NCBI GenBank assembly: GCA_013115135.1
Contig: JABANP010000165.1
Coordinates: 1 to 64,000, forward strand
Length of the DNA: 64,000 bases
Source of the DNA: Perkinsus olseni
Lineage: Eukaryota > Perkinsozoa > Perkinsida > Perkinsidae
Direction of reading: 5' to 3'
Part shown: positions 50,355 through 63,957 of the stretch, one piece after another
Layout: each line of letters begins with the position of its first letter
Position numbering within the stretch: the first letter of the stretch is position 1
Translations under genes and position numbers: made by a program
Notes under the pieces: model-generated
Seen by the model: the letters and a program-made list of their open reading frames with translations, nothing else
The model's database searches: none
What the model was told of the DNA's origin: nothing

Positions 50355-52434
50355 TCACGCAACTTGCGTGACGCAAGACTCGCCCTCAGCCTGGCATAGC
50401 GTCCGTCCCTCCGAACGGAAGGCGGAGCGCTCAGCTTCTGTATTGAATGCACAAGAAGTCATATTTGCAATCCACTCGTAACAACTGGCTGCGGAGATGT
50501 CGAGAATAGAGCAGAACCCTCGTTCTCGAATCCGGTCGATGTCGCCCGGCTCAGCACAACTCACATCGTTGATTCCCTTAATCCTTGCTATGTGATGAGC
50601 AACCACTGGAATCATCCCACAATGGGCCACGTTACCTACACTCACCTCGGTGAAAGGACAGCATCACCACTGTATCGTGAGGAACTACCTCTGAAAGGCT
50701 CCGGTGCCAGGTACGGGCCGTCTGTCTCTAGCACTAGACGGTCGAGTGGAGTACTGAAAGGGACTTCCCGTCGAGGCTTCGCAGATGACGCACGAGAAAG
50801 CGAGCCGAGAGCTCGGGAAGCCAAGATTCCTCTGACGGGAGGAATTCTTACATCCGTACACTCTCTTGAAGGTCTCGGTTATTTACAAATGATACGACGC
50901 CTGCGTAGCCGAAGTAAGCGTTGGGAAAGTCAGTGGCAATGGCTCGCAAGAATCTCGGGGAATCCGAGAAACAATGGACGTGTATGCTGATCAAGGGGCA
51001 AGCTAAGATACTCCAGAACATGGCAGCACATAAAGGAGATTCATGGCGCACAGCATGTGTCGGGCCACAAAAGATCATGCGTCATGAACTTCGAATTCTC
51101 TCGTCCACGACAGGGCCGCGCCGAGCGAAACAGCGGGAGCATCGGATGACATACGGATGGTCCCTCGGAAGATGTTGTTTCATAATATTGAAAGAATCAG
51201 CCTCAGCACAACGAAGATGCAGAACAACAGGCATGCCATCCTTCACAGGTTGTAGGTCGAGCTGGGTAGCGAACACCTGAGCTCACACCATCAGCCAAAT
51301 ACTCAAGAGCTGCCTACCCTCCTCTGAACATCCTTGGCAACATTGCCGCCTCCGCCGAAATAGTCCAGTCCACACTCACCGAGGGCCACCGCTCGGGGAT
51401 GCGAAGTTGCGTCCACGATGGCCTGCTCGAACTCCTCACTATACCTGCGGTGAAGTCCTCCAGCATCCAAGGAGAGAGGCGGGGACGATAGCTTTTCAGC
51501 GCTACTTGTTTCACCGGCAATATGAGAAAACCAGTCGCGAACTTGCGAGCAAGCATGGCGGGATAACGGTATAACACTGATAATTCTATGAAAAACCGGT
51601 CCACCACGGAATTGATTCCCAGGCAATATCAAGCTCTCCGTAATTTGTCTTGTCGTGTATAAATACTCCATTTCAAATCGTGATTCTCGAGGTGAAGTCT
51701 TTGGAGGAGGCCGCTTTTTCACTATAAGGCCGAAAAAGTGTCATGGTGCCAGTAGGTAGGCCAGAGAATGGCCGTGTCGCGTCTAGGATTGAGAAGAAGG
51801 AGAAGAGGGTGCTAGTAGGTGTATGCCATCGGCATTCTAATATACCCATCAATGGGTCCTGCCGTGTCATCTGTCCTTTCCAAGAGTTGATAGCTGGTCT
51901 CTCCAAACGGAAAATATGTGAAAATAGTAGTTAAAGTCAATCCGCGGCACATGCCAACAACATACCAATGTAAAGAGAGCTCGCACACAAAATTAAGCAC
52001 CAAGTGAGAAGTTCTTCAGAGGACACGATAACCACCCTTGAGAATGGCGCGTACTGTGTGCTGAACAGACTTACTCTTCGCAACAATGCGGATGACAGCC
52101 AAAGGCACCGAAGACTTTATCCTTCAGGAAATTAGCAGTCTCAGAGAATTCCAATATTTCCACTGTGGAATGTACTGTTGACCTGACATGACGAACACCG
52201 CATCGCCAGGGTCACTCGGGTGACCCCGCCTCGCCTGGACCCAAAAAGCAGACTTACAATCCAAAGCCAGCGATGACACACCCTCCGAAGCTCTCGCCGA
52301 AGTTGTCGGAGGCGAAGGTGTCTAGCAGGGGCAACCGCAGGTCCATTCTGACCGCTATTTTATTCCGATTGATCGCGCGGCCCATATGTGACTTGAGCAT
52401 GATCCAATCAAGATGACAATGGGCATCCCAGAAT
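50355..52434 (-). CDS. TatD-family metal-dependent deoxyribonuclease (at least 7 exons)
   Basis: Exons (minus): up to 52434-52258, 52182-52075, 51444-51318, 51276-51155, 50986-50860, 50776-50689, 50635-50355; phases agree at each joint. Family motifs in order: FWDAHCHLD (HxH metal ligands), GAFGCHPHCCEE, AVALGECGLDYF (Glu ligand), MPVVLHLRCAEAD, IHVHCFSDSP with GYAGVVSF, and RLVLETDGPYLAPEP (Asp ligand). TatD enzymes are Mg-dependent exonucleases implicated in DNA repair and degradation. The HPH and GECGLDY motifs are split by a 630-bp intron (52074-51445). The first exon seems to begin at an acceptor near 52435; the true start lies upstream and was not found. The C-terminal tail after NTEAERSAF is unusual and may hide one more intron. 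Confidence 0.85.
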
Positions 52435-52697
52435 CTGATGATGACAGAAGGAGGAAAGAAATCAGGAAGCTGCCGCTAGTAAGCTCGCCGAGTTTGTATC
52501 AGCACGTATTGCAGCAGGGCTGAGGACTTGCGCTCATAATAAGTCGTTCTAGTACTATGTCGTGGCACACGGAGGAGTACAGTCTATCACGCATATAGGT
52601 ATAGTCTCTTCCTCAGGAAAAGATCGAGGAAACTTAACTCGCAAGCGAAAGGAGGCAGCCTCAGAGGCAGCAGGCAGGAAGAGGAGCTCTCGGTCGT

Positions 52698-53097
52698 CTA
52701 CATCTGTGTTTCAGGGGGAGGGGGCACAACAATGTCCGAATTAACGTTGCACTCGTTCTGGAAGCTCTGGTTGTACCGCACATCGCCCGACCGCATTGGC
52801 CTCCTCGGTGGGCCCCTTTTACCTGCACGGAATCTTCGATGTGCGCAAGATACTAATAACATGAACCAACCACATGTGAGCAACAAACGCCCTGCGATGC
52901 TGACAACAGGTGATCCACCTCAGTGGCCCTGTATTTGGGTAGACCGAGCCTAATGGCCCACCTTTCCCCTTGCCCTTCCCCTTTCCTCCTTTTCCCTTCT
53001 TTCCATTGCACTGTCCACTGCCTCCCATCGAATGCTTCCCAGCCCAGCCTGATCCGGAATGGCTGCTCACGCCGCCGTAAGAGTCATTATACGGCAT
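52698..53097 (-). CDS. Small Gly/Lys-rich protein (2 exons, 86 aa)
   Basis: Exon 53097-52962 encodes MPYNDSYGGVSSHSGSGWAG, a glycine-serine stretch and a run of GK repeats. After a 139-bp intron (52961-52823, GT-AG), exon 52822-52698 encodes KRGPPRRPMRSGD and ends VVPPPPETQM. Phases match and the total is 87 codons with stop. The composition (basic, low complexity) suggests an RNA-binding or nuclear protein, but I recognise no family. It lies between the TatD and SF3A1 genes on the same strand. Confidence 0.5.
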
Positions 53098-53356
53098 CAG
53101 TACGATAGACAAGAAGCACTCTAGAGAGACGACTCCTTCGCTTCAGTGTACGATCAATAACAGAGCGATCTACATCGCTTTGATCTATTTGCGATCTACG
53201 ATCTATTTTCGTGGCGCGTGACGGAATGCCCATCATCCAAGACCCGGCAATATTGACACTTCACACAACAACCGCGCCCTCTGCCTCTGATACGATTGTT
53301 CAATATAGTAAACGTTTTTTATATCTTCCTCGCTTCAACCTTAGCAGCGTCATCGT

Positions 53357-56300
53357 CTACTTCTTCGCCTTCTTAGCCGGTGGTTGCTGCGAGGCGGGAA
53401 TAGGAGGCATGGAGCGCTGCGGCGGTAGCGGAGGCATCCCTGAAATCATAGATACACACCCAAAGCAGAGCCGCGCTGGCAACCCTACCAGGCATGGGGC
53501 CCCTCATTCCGAAAAGGCCCGGCATCTGATTGGCCGCATCCGTCACGTTGCTAGCCTGCGGACCAGCATCGTATGATGCTGTCATCATGGACTGCTCGGC
53601 GGCCACTGAGGCCTGAGCAGGAACAACAAATACCGGTTGGAATAAATTGTTCGCAGTGCTGTTATCCGTTAAAAGTTTAATATTTTTTGTCAAACTGTTG
53701 CACTGATCTTCAAAGGCCCCCTTGAATGGTATGACAATCGGGATGAGCTCAGTATGAGAGGCATTGCACCAACGAAGGGAGCCGTTGCCGGCATGAGATG
53801 AACATGAATATGTGCCACAAGTACTGGCATCCAAACGAACGCCAATTACGGGACAAAACTTCGACTCCTGTCACCAATCGTTCAGAGCTTCGTCTTCGAG
53901 GTTAAATTGTCTTCTCACATGCTGGGAAAGGGTCTCCATTTATTGGTCCACTGTCACACGCGCATGAACGGACGCTCCAGAGGAGTCCCCAGATAACCAG
54001 GCCCCACCTGATGCTCAATCTCCTCCTCGACGGTACCGAACAGATCGGGCCTCTTGATAATAAAGCTGGCAAGGTTGCTCTCGATATTAACTTGATCGTA
54101 GTTGGTGTCCTGTCTGGCTCTGTCCAACACCTGCAAAAGGAGGCAGCGCTCACGATGCCACTGCCACGCCACGGCGGTAGCCCACCTTCTCCTTCTGCTC
54201 CTTCCACTTGGGATCGAGCAGGACCACACGGAGATGCTCCGACAGCTCACCGGCGCGAACCATCTGTCCAGTGATCGGGCACTTCACCTGAAGGGAGCCA
54301 TTCACTCAGTGTTCAAGAGAAATATGGGGATTGCTCAGAATACTGAGGAAGCGAAAGACGACGCGCCGATTGCAACGAGTGCGTTTCTATTATTCACCGC
54401 CCGCGTAAAGAGGAGCATCCCAGCCACTCAGGAGCCAACGCCCCACTGCGGATGGAAGAAGGACCTTATGAAGTGCGTGGCCTCTACAAGGCACAGGGCG
54501 AGCCGACCACCTCCGAATCATTGAGATTGCGATCAACGAAGACGAAGACGCTTACCAATCTGTTCTCATCCTCACTGGACTCCACAGCCCGCTTGGGCTT
54601 ACGATGGTAGTCAGTACGAACAACAGCCGGGGCAGGTGCAACTGAGAAAGACAACCAATGATCGGCCCCTGCGATGGCGGCAAATAGGCTCACGCTCAGG
54701 CAGAGGCAGCGACTCGGCCGGCTGCTCTTCCTCCTCTCGTTCCACCTCCGCACGCGCCGCCTTGTCAGTCGTCTGAGGACGGGCTAATATTGAACTTGCC
54801 GAGGCCAGACAGACCTCACCTTGCGCATTTCCGGCGGTACATCGTCCATCTGCATTTCCTCGCCCTCCTCTTCGATCTCCATCTCCTCCTCTTCTTGGAC
54901 GAACGAAGGGCCCTGACACACGCCACGACTTCTTCACAATAACTTCTTCTATGAGTTCCGTCGAAGAAATTTCAAACTCAGTCCTTCCAAAGACTCAGGA
55001 AAAATTTCAGGAAATTTCAAGTAGCAAACCCCGCAGCAGCCCTCACCTCGCCTGTAACCGCCTTCTCCTTCGTGATCACAGCCCTAGCAGCCTCCGCACT
55101 GCCGACCAAAGTCTGAGGGGCCTCTGTCAACGGACGCTTGCCTGTCACCATGAAAAACAGAAGAATACACTGGAAGCAGTAGCCTCTGTTACCAGTAGTT
55201 CCCAGAATCGGTGGCGGCAGAGGAAGCTCGTCATCCTCAGGCTTGAAGTCAATGGTCTCCACGACCACAAAGGCATGCCAGTCCACCGCAGCCATTTGAG
55301 CTCTGACACAAAGTAGCACTCACAAGGCGGGATCGAAGAGAACCGCGCGAAGCATCAATTTCGCTGTGAAGCTGGGCCCCGGCAAAGGACAGCGAAACCG
55401 AGAAGACACGTGAGAGTAGCAAATAGAAGATAGTGAGTAGGACGAACTGGCCTCAGTGCAGCACGAAGATTCACTCGCAGACGGACACGAAGAACCCCGC
55501 AGGAACAGTCGGAAGCGCAGTCATCGCTCCAGGCACACCCTACGGGAATTGAACTGGGTCACCAGCAGAGGACAACGATGCGGGGAAGGGATGGTAGGAT
55601 ACAAAATAATAATCCAGTGAATTCACCGACTGCGCGAGATTAGCGCCTCGCCGACCCACCTCTCCTCCTTCTCCCGCTGCTCCTTGTCAGCCTTCCGACG
55701 AGCCTCCTGCTGGTCGTACTGGAAGCGGCCCATCACTCGGTCCACCACCGCCGACTTGTTCCTGAACACAAAAACAATACCCACCGAGCATCGACGGCCG
55801 GCCTTCGGCGAATGCACTCACTGACTGTACGCCTTGAGCCTTTCCAGATCGTCAGGTGGGGGAAGCAAGGCTCTGGTGTAGCTGTCCACTAGGGCCTGGA
55901 AATAGCCGAACAGAGGATGGTTGGGCTTCACGAAGTCGAACTGGGGGTTCCGACTCTCCCGCGCTGCCAGGCCCTAAAGAGGAACACGATGCTTCAATAC
56001 AGATACCAACCCGAACCGATCTACACGATACTACAGACCGCAGCTTTGACCCAGAGGAATTTCGGGTTGGGCAGTACTCTAGTGTCCTGCCGAATATTAG
56101 CGACCACCGACTTCTGCTGCCAGGACAGATTACTGCCTGATACCGATCATCTCCCCTTCCCGCACATCAGCCACAGCATCGTTCCTAATTCCTAACTCTG
56201 CCATTTCTCATTTTCTCCGCCCGCTGCACTCTCACTACCTGTAGGAACCTATTGCCGTTCTTAGCCGTGAACTGTGCTGTGATCTTGATGATGTCCATAT

Positions 56301-57369
56301 CAATAGGGGCGATAAATGGATGGTCCACCGTGTAGACGTCCGGTGGTGGCGGCTTCACTTCCTTCGCGAGGCCGTCCATCAGCATCTTGCGCTCCTCTCG
56401 CTTCCGACGCTTCTCCTCCTGACCACAAATCTCCGATGGACTTCTAATTCATGATAGTAGAATTGAGCCCCAAGAAAGGCGAATGGGTAAATCTAGGGGA
56501 ATGCTTCCAGCCGAAAAACTTCTCTCCTGCATCTGTGAGTTGGTACGCGAATTCCACATCATGTACACGCGGGAACAACGCTCACGACTGAATAGAGAAT
56601 AGGAGTACAGAAACCTCCTCCTCATCACCCTCGTGTACGATACAACATGCAGAACTTTTCCTTGGCTTCGCTGATCCCATCGAGCTGCTACCAGCCCACT
56701 ATGCCTACCTCCTGCTTCTTATAGTCCTCCAGCTCCTTGGGCATGGCCGGGCCTGATTCGCCCTGCACACCCCCTCTCAACTCCGCCACTCGGTGCTCGT
56801 AGTACCTGTAAGCACGGACTTCACCGCTCCGGCAGCACAGAGGATACAGATTAAATCGATCAATAATTAACGACAAGACACAGCCTCTGCCCACGCCATC
56901 GCCACGATCCTCCCCAGGCCGATCGGCGTACCATAACCTCACCAACACGTCCTTGACGAAGGGTCACAATCAAGGCTGCTCATACTGAAGCAGTAGTGGT
57001 CGCATAGCGCTAGTATCGCTACGACCATTACGATCACCGACGGCCCCCATGAACACCCTCTACTACCTCCGATAAGGGTTCCCAGGCGTCAAGAAGGCGA
57101 ACTTGGCCTGCTTAGCCTGCTGGACCATAACCCTCCTCTCGAACTCATCGCCATGCTTAGCAACGAACTCTGCTGTCTTGTCAATGACTGATTTTATATC
57201 AGCCGGAGGGTAAATAAGAAGGGCGTCGTTCTGCTGTGCGCCCGCTCGACCTGACCAGCTTTGAGTATACGCTCTCAGAAGGTTCCCGGGAGACCTTAGT
57301 ATTTCTATGATTACCTTTGGCCAACTCCATAGCGGCTCTAGCTGCCGATTGCACTGCCGCCGATGACAT
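53357..57369 (-). CDS. SF3A1: Splicing factor 3A subunit 1 (15 exons, 546 aa)
   Basis: U2 snRNP component needed for branch-site recognition. Exons: 57369-57315, 57250-57067, 56805-56709, 56418-56239, 55973-55822, 55761-55660, 55302-55193, 55141-55047, 54888-54820, 54772-54694, 54641-54556, 54287-54186, 54130-54008, 53612-53489, 53439-53357, summing to 547 codons. First SURP domain: KSVIDKTAEFVAKHGDEFE...NPYRRYYEHRV. Second: IIKITAQFTAKNGNRFLQ...FDFVKPNHPLFGYF. Then VDWHAFVVVETIDF, CPITGQMV with LLDPKWKEQ, and NIESNLASFIIKRPDLFG, all diagnostic. The C-terminus is short: a Met/Pro-rich stretch and AKKAKK. The ubiquitin-like domain found in animal and plant SF3A1 is absent. Confidence 0.92.
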
Positions 57370-57638
57370 AATTATAGAGAGCCACGGACAAGAGGAAGGC
57401 TGACCAACGAGGTTGACCATGAGCTTTCGCGTGTAAAAAGATATTCCCCCATCTCTCTGCCATATTCTCCGAAACTTCCCACCTTTCCCACCCTCCAATA
57501 ACACGAGGCGTCATAAACACGAAACTGAACACTCGGCGAGAAGAGGACTCCAGAAGGTTCGAGGTCTGGCAGTCCTGCCAACTTCCCGAAATCGCAAGAA
57601 GCATTGCCCTCTAAACAGTTATGTCCGCAACAACAGGG

Positions 57639-60070
57639 TCAAATACGGATAGGAACTCCTCCTTGCACATCCGCAACTTCAAATCGATATGTCCACCACC
57701 TACGACGGTCATTATGATGACTACCATGGTCCCCGACCGAGCACTCCACCATCTCACCCAGCCAGAAGTCCTCATAAGGCAGTTCATCAATTATTCTATC
57801 AGAAATGATGACGGGCATCTTGGTCGCCATACCAACACAAGTGACAGCATTGTGAGTGAACCTAGAAATAAAATATCCAACCCACATGCCTCACCCATGC
57901 TCCAGACGAACAAAAAGATTTGCTTCATTCCGCATTTCTTCACTCGTGACAAGCAACGCTAGAAGTCCAGATGCTATCCATCACCCGCCATTTGTGTCTG
58001 TCTACCCGTCAGGAATTACGGAAACATCCGTCCTAGGCTGCGTCCTGAGTGCCCATGCTAGATGCCAGCGGGCGATAACGAGACTCGCTAGAGTGACTCC
58101 AGCATGAGGACTCAGTCAACCCCCCCCGTCACGCTGAACCCGACCCACTTACCCTGACAACTTCTGCGATACCTCTGGCTCCACCATCCGCATATTGAAG
58201 GCCTTCCGACCGGCCGCAGGAAGGCCCATCCGTTCCGTTTCGATCCGCCGTACCGCGAACCCCTAAGATACGATACACTCTGCAGATAAATTCATACCTC
58301 AAGCCTGAAAACTCTTCGAAAAAAAAGACCATCTGGTCGTCATTTCCAGAAATGACCAATGCCCCCCCCACCAATGCCGCTTTAAGACAACCACCAGTCG
58401 CAGCTCCCCCGTGTAAACCGCAGAACACAACCGATTTCGTGAATCCCGCAATGCCGACTCAGCATTGTTGAATATTCCCATTAGACTATGATAGAGAAGG
58501 GCGTGGGATCTAGGCATACAAGGGGAGGTTTTAAAGCACTCGGAAGTCACAAAATGAGCTTCCCATTCTCCCCTCCAAGACCCCCGGCGAGACACCCACC
58601 ACCCTCAGCTCCCCCCCCCCCTGTAAACCGTAAAACCCCACCAGTTTTTCCTTGTGCAGTTTCTGGCCGTATTGGACCACCACTGCCACATATCGGAGCC
58701 TTTTCTTCGCTGCCTCCTCATCGACGTGGTTCAACTTCACATTCTCCATTATTAACGTCTTGCACAGCTGGTCAGTTGACGGGATCTCCAGGACCTGTAT
58801 CCAAGGTCGAAGCGGGGAAGTCACAGAATTTCTGAACTGAATTCTCAAAAGCACTTCCTCGCGATCTCTAAGAATAACAAACAGTTTCACAAAAAAAGCA
58901 TTCAGCAATACAGCTACGTCCAAGTCGATGAGCAATCCACTAACCAAGTACGTGCTAGCCCAAGCGACTGAGAGTTTTCAATACTGCTGCTCCACACTGC
59001 TACCAATTTCACGCACAGCCCTCAGGAAGAACTTTCGAAGGGCGCAAGTCACGCAGGCCAGCGAGCCACCCGAGCAACGTGCCATCCCAGAATCCCCCTT
59101 TCCCATCATTACATTTTTCCGCCACTCCAAAGACTGATCATAGAAATCACTGGGGACCTGCCGGAGCTCGAAGTCCTTCAGACCAGCCTCCTTGCACAGC
59201 CCCGCCATCTTGCTCTGTGTCGAAGAGATCGCCGAACTAGCTCTTCTTCGACTGGGGGAAGAGGGGACTGTCGGAGACATGAGGTGAGGGAGAGGAAAAC
59301 AAACCACTGAACGCAGCAGTTGGCCAGCAATAATAAAACTAATTCAGTGTCAGTAAATGGTCCGACCCGGTCACAAAGCATCTCGAAGGCAGTGAGAAGC
59401 TGCAAGGACGCCATGTTTCCCTCTGTAATTGACTGTGAGCAGCCCCCACTGAGTCAGGCCAGTGTACTCATTCACACTCCCTCTGTGAGGAACACTTGCC
59501 GACAATTGACGGTAAATTACCGTGTCGAATGGGAAAGTCATCGTATCAAAGAAAGAAACGAAGACGACCTCAAACCGCCTTCTCCTGTAACACAACCCTA
59601 AATGAAGCTGAGAAACGCTTTAATTACCACACCATGAACAAGCCAAGAAACAGCCACCCAAAGATACCAACACCAGGACCCCTACACGGCTGCACTCCTT
59701 ACCGTATCGTCCAAACCTAACGACGACAGCAGCCAGGGCCACGAGCCCTGATACCTCCAACAACCCACCGTGAGACGACAGCGTCTGCGTACCAAACATC
59801 GCGCTTCTCCTGAGTTCGTGTCGGATCGCTCTATTGGACCTCCTCATAGTAGCCATGGCGTAGATGTTGTGCTCCTCCGCATTCAGAAGTCCGTAGCCCA
59901 AATTGATCGGTTTTCCGACCTACCCCAGAAGCTCGGGGCCCGGCCTGGCAACCCATGGCACCTTACCTCCACCCGAGGCTTAACCATACTCATGGCGTCC
60001 TCGAGGGCCTGTCTACCGATGCGGGTGTTGATCGGCATGCAGTCGGCCAGGCTGATAAATTTTATGCTAC
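57639..60070 (-). CDS. Unassigned multi-exon coding region
   Basis: Several exon-like minus-strand segments with plausible splice sites: near 60055-59980 (LADCMPINTRIG...ALEDAMSM), 59900-59760 (GYGLLNAEEHNIYAMATM), 59414-59310 (LQLLTAFEMLCDRVGPFTDTE), 59215-59080 (LCKEAGLKDFELRQVP), 58900-58640 (PWIQVLEIPSTDQL, NHVDEEAAKKRLRYVAV) and a last one ending at 57639 (MPVIISDRIIDELPYEDFW). They look helical. They may be the C-terminal half of the MORN-repeat gene just upstream, or a separate gene. Splice borders and function are unresolved. Confidence 0.4.
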
Positions 60071-60220
60071 TTACACGTTATTAACCGTCCCTCAGGGATC
60101 GTTCAATAAACCAAATCCGATTCTGGTACCGCATTTTTCGTTTTAAAACCTTTTCCAGATTTCATTCCGAGTTTCGAAATTCGAACCAGCCATGCCACCG
60201 AACACTCAAAAGGCCTCGGG

Positions 60221-63200
60221 CTACCTCGCCACAGGAGCCCCCTCGTCCACGAACGGCATTTGGCACACGCCCTGATGGAACACTACATTCTCATGGATGT
60301 ACCTGCGGCACGCCAATTTCGTGGCGCGCGACATTTTCTGCCTACTTAGGATCTTCAAGATCGCCATGACCATGAGGCACGTCATTGGCCCAGTCGCCAT
60401 CATACGAGTACTGTCCATTCAACACAGTCAACTTGCCCCGTCCCTGCCGCTGGTTCATATCCCAATCGCCATCATAAGTCGCACCAGCTGAGCGGAGCGA
60501 AGCGATTCATGTTTCAAATTTTCATCAGCCACACGTTGTTTTAGCATCCCCTTGCCGTGCATCCTCCCTTCAAACCACTGTCCTGTATAAGTAGAATCGT
60601 TCTGCACCAGCACGCCTTCTCCGTGGAACCGCCCGGCCTACCCCAAAACAGCAACACTCGCCCCTCCCCTGCAGGCCACCCCCTTCCCACCTTCCACTCC
60701 CCCTCATACAAAGCAGGAGGCCTCTTACTCTCATCAATAAACAGGGACCCGCGACCAGAGGGCCTCCCATACCCGTCCAACTCACCGGCATACCTATCGT
60801 ACGACCGTACATCGTCACGCGCCACGAAATTCCACAGCTTACACATGGCCATTCTGAAGCCTCATGAAGCGACAGGATGGGGTCCGGCGATCTCTCTCCC
60901 AGGTCCCCTCGTAGATCAATCGACCACCGCCGTCAAACAGTTTACCTATTCCCACCACTGCGGCCGTGCTGCCCTCACCCAGACCGACCATTGCCGTCGG
61001 GATCATGCCGCTGGTTCATATCAAACCTTCCCTCATACACCGAGCCATCAGTCAACTCAATCCGCCCTTGGCCGCTTCGAATGCCATGCTGGAAGTCGCC
61101 CTCATACCTGCATTCTGGGTAGACCTCGCTTCAACCTAAGATACTCACCTAGTGTATCCGTATAGCAGGCAGACCTTGCTGGCCGCGTCGATAACCTGCA
61201 CACCTCGACCGTGGCGAAGGTCCTCTCGCCATCCACCTTCGTATACCTGATCACCCATACCACACCAATCGTAACAAAAGTTCGTGGAAGTCCTAATACT
61301 ACTCACACTCGCCAGAAGAACCGATCAGTTAAACTACTCGTAGTTACCAAAATGGCGAGAAACAAGTTCGTTATTTTGAGAAGAAGCGACAAGCATGAAA
61401 ATTTCACAACTACAAAGAAAATAATTTATAACTTGTTACCATTTTCGAGAGATATTCACTCACACTCCCTACTTGATACTACTGAACTCATCCTAGTCAA
61501 ATGCTACAACCGTGACAACGAACCTTATAGCATTTTACAGTGCTACTCCATACAGTAGGCAGAATCGTGATTCTAGCGGAAATGGATCAGGACAATGGAG
61601 GTACCAACTTTTACGCATCTCAGAAACCAGCTGTTCTCACTCTGTCAGCCGAATTACAATGACGAGCTTCACGATAATCAACCAGCCACAGCAGGCTTTC
61701 CTACCACTCCATCCCTAAATTCCATCCTCCCTTCACCGTGCTTCCGACCATCCCTCCACTGACCATCATAGACCTCCAGCTCCTTCCCCCAAGACCGAGG
61801 CCTTCTCACACTGACAACCCCCGCAACAACCCCTCCCTGCCGGACCCCATAACCCCCTCCTACTACCCTCTTCCTGCTGCGGTAGTAGTGCTGGTGAAGG
61901 CCGTAAAAACAGTACCGCCACTCACGTTACTCGACAGACTCCGCGAGAACGCATCCCGAGCGGCGTCCGACTGGGCCGGGGGAGGGGCTGACAGACAAGC
62001 CGTAGACATTCTGACACCTCTAGCCACGAAATCTTACGGGCAACAAGTGTCGCGACAGGAACCCTCTTAACCCCCCGGCCGTGCGGTCGACCATTCAAGA
62101 GCTCCCCACAGTAAGTCTCTGTCTCCTTCATAAGCAAGGAAACATCAACTGCCTCGCCCACCAGACTGATGCCTTCCCGGCTGGCAGGCAGCACGCTGAA
62201 ACAACACCCCCTCAGAGTGCCCAGGAGGACTCCAAAAAATAATGAGGAAATTCCCTCCTACTAACCGTATGACAAAAAAGCCGCCTCCAAGCGCTTCTTT
62301 CCGGGAGGAAATAGTCCGAAATTCTTGATCATGCTCTCGAAAATTCAAAGATTCCCGATACTCTGGCGGAAAGACAACAACCCCCAGCTCGCCAGGACGA
62401 CCGTACCGGAGAAATACAGTTCCGATTCGACTCCAAAGCACTAGGTCTAGTTTGCACTCAGTGCTTGGCCGATCATGCAGCTCCATTTTGATATCACCGT
62501 ATGCTTCAAAGACTCTGGCAGGATGCTCCATCGAGAATGACTCGTCGACATCAACCGTCCCCGCCCCTCACCTCACAACCCCATCCAGACAGATGGCCAG
62601 CACGTCTCCGATGGTGCTATACATCGCCAGGGTGTCGTCCACGGGCATTCTACCACACGGTTGGATACCTAGTCACCGGGCCACCGACCGCCCATCGACC
62701 ACCCGAGCATTACCATCATCATCCTGTCTGAAGAACTCCAAAAACTCCGGACTCTTCCTCGACTCACCGGTCGTTACTCCCCTATCATACCTATCAAGTT
62801 CCACAGCAGCGTCACGGAAGCCGCCAGAGAAGCTTCTTTCCTTCACTGGAGAGTCTCCTCATGACTGCATTTTCCGCCAAAAAAATCTTACAGGAATTTT
62901 TCTGACACCTTCGAGCAACACCCAACCGCCACTCACACGAGCAAGCTCATTCACGCAAAAGACAGCCTCCTCATAAAGCAATATTCCCCTCCAACCGTCT
63001 CGAGAAGATACTCCGGAAAATACTTTCAACACGTCCCTCCAGGTACTCACACGCGCGCCTCATCCAGTCGGCCACTCTCCCGTCCACGACCAGTACCCTC
63101 TCCAGCGAAGGCCCCATAATAGCTTACAATACGGCCAGGGTACATCTCCTCACTCCTCGCTACCAGCTCCACATCCTGCACCCTCAAGACCCCCTGCCCG

Positions 63201-63871
63201 CAGAAGACGTCCCCACGGAACTCCCCTTCATAAACGCAGTGATAGAGGACACCCTCGGGGCCCCGCAGCTGGAAGTAATAAACGCCTCGGCCGTGCTTCT
63301 TCCCGCCACGCCATTGTCCTCGATAAATGACATCGCCCCGCATGCCACCACCGGCATCCTTCCAACCCTCCCTCAGTCGCTCTAGGACCCCGCTACCTCT
63401 CGAGGGCCTTCGCCGAGCCAGCACGCCTTCGCCGTCGAAAACATGATTCTTCCAGTGGCCTCTATAGACCAGGCCCTCTCCTCGGTCATTGGACTCAGGG
63501 GAGTACTCCTGCACACCCCAACCATCACGCATATAGCTGCCACTTATACGAGGATGGTCGACCACCTGAACGACGACCACTGGTCTACCAAGAAGAAAAG
63601 CGTCGACAACACAGCCAACGGCGGAGCATTAAGGCCACCCTATCCATCTCGCGGGATCTTCACAACGACGCCCATCGCAATGGCTCGCATCCTTCAAAGG
63701 AAGAGCGGCCAGTAGACGCACGAAGACACCCCCACTGAGACGCGGCCTCAACCGTAACTCTCCTACCTGTCCATCATAGCCTTCTATCACCACCCTCCTC
63801 GCGTCCATGCTGCACTTCCTAATCACCCGCTGCCACATACTACAGTACCCCTCCAAAACAGCGAACGTCAT
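60221..63871 (-). CDS. MORN-repeat protein (multi-exon)
   Basis: The first ATG is at 63871 (MTFAVLEGYCSMWQRV). The large exon around 63560-63055 contains MORN repeats (LVYRGHWKNHVFDGEGVL, VIYRGQWRGGKKHGRGVYYF, CVYEGEFRGDVFCGQGVL). More repeats appear at 61110-60980 (YEGDFQHGIRSGQGRIELTD), 60935-60880, 60810-60670 (YEGEWKVG) and 60480-60350 (TYDGDWDMNQRQGRG, YSYDGDWANDVPHGHG). MORN repeats bind membranes or act as scaffolds, and in alveolates occur in cytoskeletal and budding proteins. Non-repeat exons between 62900 and 61900 are visible but not modelled. It lies directly upstream of the unassigned exons and SF3A1 on the same strand. Confidence 0.65.
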
Positions 63872-63957
63872 GGAGTCCCCGCCCAAAGACGGTTGTGGGG
63901 AACTCTCATAAGACTCCAGACTATACCGATGGTCATTGGTCTAGACAAAAATAAAGA

